Source: Methanobrevibacter sp.
GTDB lineage: Archaea > Methanobacteriota > Methanobacteria > Methanobacteriales > Methanobacteriaceae
Length of the DNA: 64,000 nt
Direction: 5' to 3'
Assembly: GCA_017407115.1 (NCBI GenBank)
Contig: JAFQXD010000047.1
Span: 1 to 64,000 of the forward strand
Translations under genes and position numbers: made by a program
Shown here: positions 62,041 to 64,000 of the stretch, one piece after another
How positions within the stretch are numbered: the first letter of the stretch is position 1
How the letters are laid out: each line of letters starts with the position of its first letter
The notes under the pieces: model-generated
What the model saw: the letters and a program-made list of their open reading frames with translations, nothing else
Database searches by the model: none
What the model was told of the DNA's origin: nothing

Positions 62041-64000
62041 ATGAAATTTAAAAGGATAATGCTTGTAACGTTTGTGTTGCTTGCAATTTTAACAATAGGT
62101 GCTGTTAGCGCATCAGATGATATTAATGCAACTGAAACGCTAACTGCCGACGTAGATGAAGTGTCGGTTGATGCTTCAGTTGACAATTTAGGTTCTGAAG
62201 ATGGTGGCGAGATTGTTGCTGCTTCGGATGAGGATGTTATTCCTGTTGGAAATTCAACTCTAATGGGGACTGGACTAGAAGTAAATGTTGATGATGCTGT
62301 TTATGGTGATCCTGTCAATATAGAAATAAATGTTATCGGTGTTGAAAGCGGAATTGTTCATGTTAATGTGGGTGGAGAGGATTATACTCTCAACTTCATG
62401 TCACATCATGCTTCATTATCTTTAAATGATTTGGATTTGGGCAGTTATAGAGTTTTAGTAAGTTATCCTGGAGATTCTTATCATGCGGCTGCTGAGTGTT
62501 TTTCAGACTTTAGAGTGGTCGAAAGTCTGGATGTGGAAATTGACATGGAAATAGATATGAAATATGCTTTCCATTTAGGTGACACGGTTAAGGTTAATGT
62601 GTCTCTTGGGGAAAATGCAACAGGGATGGCATTTGCAACCCTGAATGGTGTAACTTACAACTCAACTGTTGACAACGGAACTTGCAGTTTTGAATTCAGT
62701 GGTTTGGAGATTGGATTATATGATCTTACTATAGAATATGTCCGTGATGAAAATTATTCAGCAACAGAATATAAATCATTTATCATACTGCCTCCACTAT
62801 ATACATCAGATTTTGAATATTGGCATGAAAGTTATGAAACCCGGTCTAAAGGTTACAGTATAATACTTCAGATTTTTTCTGAGGTTAATGAAGGGGCATT
62901 AACATTGTATTCCATTTCAGAGGATGGAAATATAAAAGCTTTAAACATCACAATCGAAAATTATAATGAGCTCTATACTTGGAACTATTTGTTGAGATTG
63001 GATGATTTAGGTTTAGAGAATCTGGGCTATTATAATCTTTATTTAACATATAACGATGAATTCACAGTATTTGAGGATTTGGAATTTAGATTAATGTATT
63101 CCAATATTGAAGAGTACAAACGTGAGGGTGTGGATGATGTTTTCATTAACTATCCTTTTGATGTACTGAGAATATATGAGCAGCCGGGCATTATTGAAGT
63201 TTATGTCAACGGCAGTGAAACAGCTTCAAAACCAGGTTACAGGGAAAGTGATATTGATTGGTATCCGATAGTATGGAATCTGGATGAATTGGGCATAACT
63301 TCTCCAGGCAAATATAATATTTTCATTAAAGCTTTGGACCATGGTTATAACCTTGTCGAAACATTTGAAACAACTTTAAATGTTATGGATTTCAACAACA
63401 GCCAATTTTACATGTTTACCAATTATGAGGGCATACATGATTTTGACGGAAGTCATCCTGTAGTATATCTTTATTGTCCGGTAAACAGCACAGGCAATGT
63501 CACTGTTTATGTCAATGACAAGTTAGTTGATAGGGAATTCCCTATTGCATCCGATGACCTGTTTTCTTTTACATTATCCGATTTGAACATCAATGAAAAC
63601 GGTAATTACGAGGTTAGATTCATGCAGGATGATGTGGAAATAGGTTCTGTTGACATTGAAGTATGGCATATTGTTAAGGATTATGACGGTATAGAGTTAT
63701 GGGTCAATACTGAAGATGAGTTTTCAACCAATCCTGAGGATTTAGGTGCAATATTTGCAACAGTAGCCATTCCTGAAGGCATTTTAGGCCAGATTATATT
63801 TTCAAAGGATGAGAATTTATTATATAAAGTTGATTTAAGCATATATGTTGATCATGTGTTTGAAGGCACCACATTTAACATAGCTCTTAATGATACATTT
63901 TTCCTTGAAAACCTTAACGACGGAGATTTAATCAGGTTCGCATTTTTGGAAAATGGAACTGAACTGGCAGGTCAGGAATACTTTGTGTTCATTGGAGAAG
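62041..64000 (+). CDS. Large exported adhesin-like protein (3' end beyond window)
   Basis: The frame is open from ATG 62041 to the window end, at least 653 residues. The signal peptide is nearly identical to the previous adhesin (MKFKRIMLVTFVLLAILTIGAVSAS). The mature part begins with an acidic stretch, then Ig-like units (for example DAVYGDPVNIEINV and FHLGDTVKVNVSL), and continues as beta-rich segments with L-N-E-x-G-x-Y near each end. The true length and anchor are unknown. Same promoter and family as the 58475 gene. Confidence 0.85.
   Translation, partial: MKFKRIMLVTFVLLAILTIGAVSASDDINATETLTADVDEVSVDASVDNLGSEDGGEIVAASDEDVIPVGNSTLMGTGLEVNVDDAVYGDPVNIEINVIGVESGIVHVNVGGEDYTLNFMSHHASLSLNDLDLGSYRVLVSYPGDSYHAAAECFSDFRVVESLDVEIDMEIDMKYAFHLGDTVKVNVSLGENATGMAFATLNGVTYNSTVDNGTCSFEFSGLEIGLYDLTIEYVRDENYSATEYKSFIILPPLYTSDFEYWHESYETRSKGYSIILQIFSEVNEGALTLYSISEDGNIKALNITIENYNELYTWNYLLRLDDLGLENLGYYNLYLTYNDEFTVFEDLEFRLMYSNIEEYKREGVDDVFINYPFDVLRIYEQPGIIEVYVNGSETASKPGYRESDIDWYPIVWNLDELGITSPGKYNIFIKALDHGYNLVETFETTLNVMDFNNSQFYMFTNYEGIHDFDGSHPVVYLYCPVNSTGNVTVYVNDKLVDREFPIASDDLFSFTLSDLNINENGNYEVRFMQDDVEIGSVDIEVWHIVKDYDGIELWVNTEDEFSTNPEDLGAIFATVAIPEGILGQIIFSKDENLLYKVDLSIYVDHVFEGTTFNIALNDTFFLENLNDGDLIRFAFLENGTELAGQEYFVFIGE

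Overview
The window comes from a low-GC methanogenic archaeon of the order Methanobacteriales, most likely a Methanobrevibacter-type gut or rumen species. Evidence: F420-type formate dehydrogenase, a complete formylmethanofuran dehydrogenase operon, coenzyme B genes (aksA/aksD), the NrpR nitrogen repressor, TATA-binding protein, an oligosaccharyltransferase AglB, archaeal ribosomal/aIF6/prefoldin genes, an intron-bearing tRNA-Met, TTG starts with clear GGTGA/GGAGG ribosome sites, and large Ig-repeat adhesin-like proteins typical of host-associated Methanobrevibacter.

Layout. (1) 1-12.1 kb is a C1/molybdopterin module: fdhA (5'-truncated by the window edge)-fdhB, convergent mobB-moaA for the pterin cofactor, and a divergent fwdHFGDBAC operon for CO2 reduction to formylmethanofuran. 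A shared inverted motif GTGT-N7-ACAC lies in both divergent promoters. (2) 12.1-18.4 kb: two small DUF2097-like paralogs, nrpR and glnA on the minus strand with tandem NrpR operators before glnA, a ThiF-like enzyme, an aldo/keto reductase with Fe-S motifs, and intron-containing tRNA-Met(CAU). (3) 18.5-20.4 kb: ahcY and a DUF2119-like hydrolase. (4) 20.6-27.4 kb is an accessory island: a small membrane protein, a TIR-membrane protein, a TIR-TIR-membrane-ectodomain protein, five tandem secreted paralogs in different states of decay, and a tnpB-only IS605-type element whose right end touches the fen1 stop codon. (5) 27.4-32.6 kb, minus strand: aksA-aksD-two DUF98 paralogs-fen1, preceded by a CYTH protein. 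(6) 33-42.5 kb: tbp, serB-coiled-coil fusion, a small zinc protein, topA, aglB, a DRG GTPase and an AK6-like kinase. (7) 42.7-43.6 kb: a VapBC-like toxin-antitoxin pair with a frameshifted antitoxin upstream. (8) 43.8-49.8 kb: the conserved archaeal RNA/translation cluster (RNase P subunit, YhbY, S19e, PDCD5, PP-loop, L39e, L31e, aIF6, LX, prefoldin alpha, ftsY) interrupted by an acidic secreted protein. (9) 49.8-64 kb is a surface-oriented region: CapA-like protein, two Ig-plus-TIM-barrel exported proteins, a DUF4258-like gene, an SNF symporter, small membrane and RyR-like genes, a second TIR locus, and two adhesin-like genes, the last one running off the end.

The best candidate for an undescribed system is the TIR cluster. 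TIR-domain genes occur at two loci 34 kb apart, and both times they sit beside genes for the same small exported beta-rich domain (five free secreted copies at the first locus, one fused behind zinc ribbons and a membrane anchor at the second). This recurring pairing suggests a membrane-associated sensing or defence module, but function is inference only.

Another pattern is that many operons end with a hairpin plus T-tract in which the stop codon itself lies inside the hairpin. Several start codons were moved from the longest ORF to a codon preceded by a ribosome-binding site; one gene (position 50822) appears to begin with ATT.
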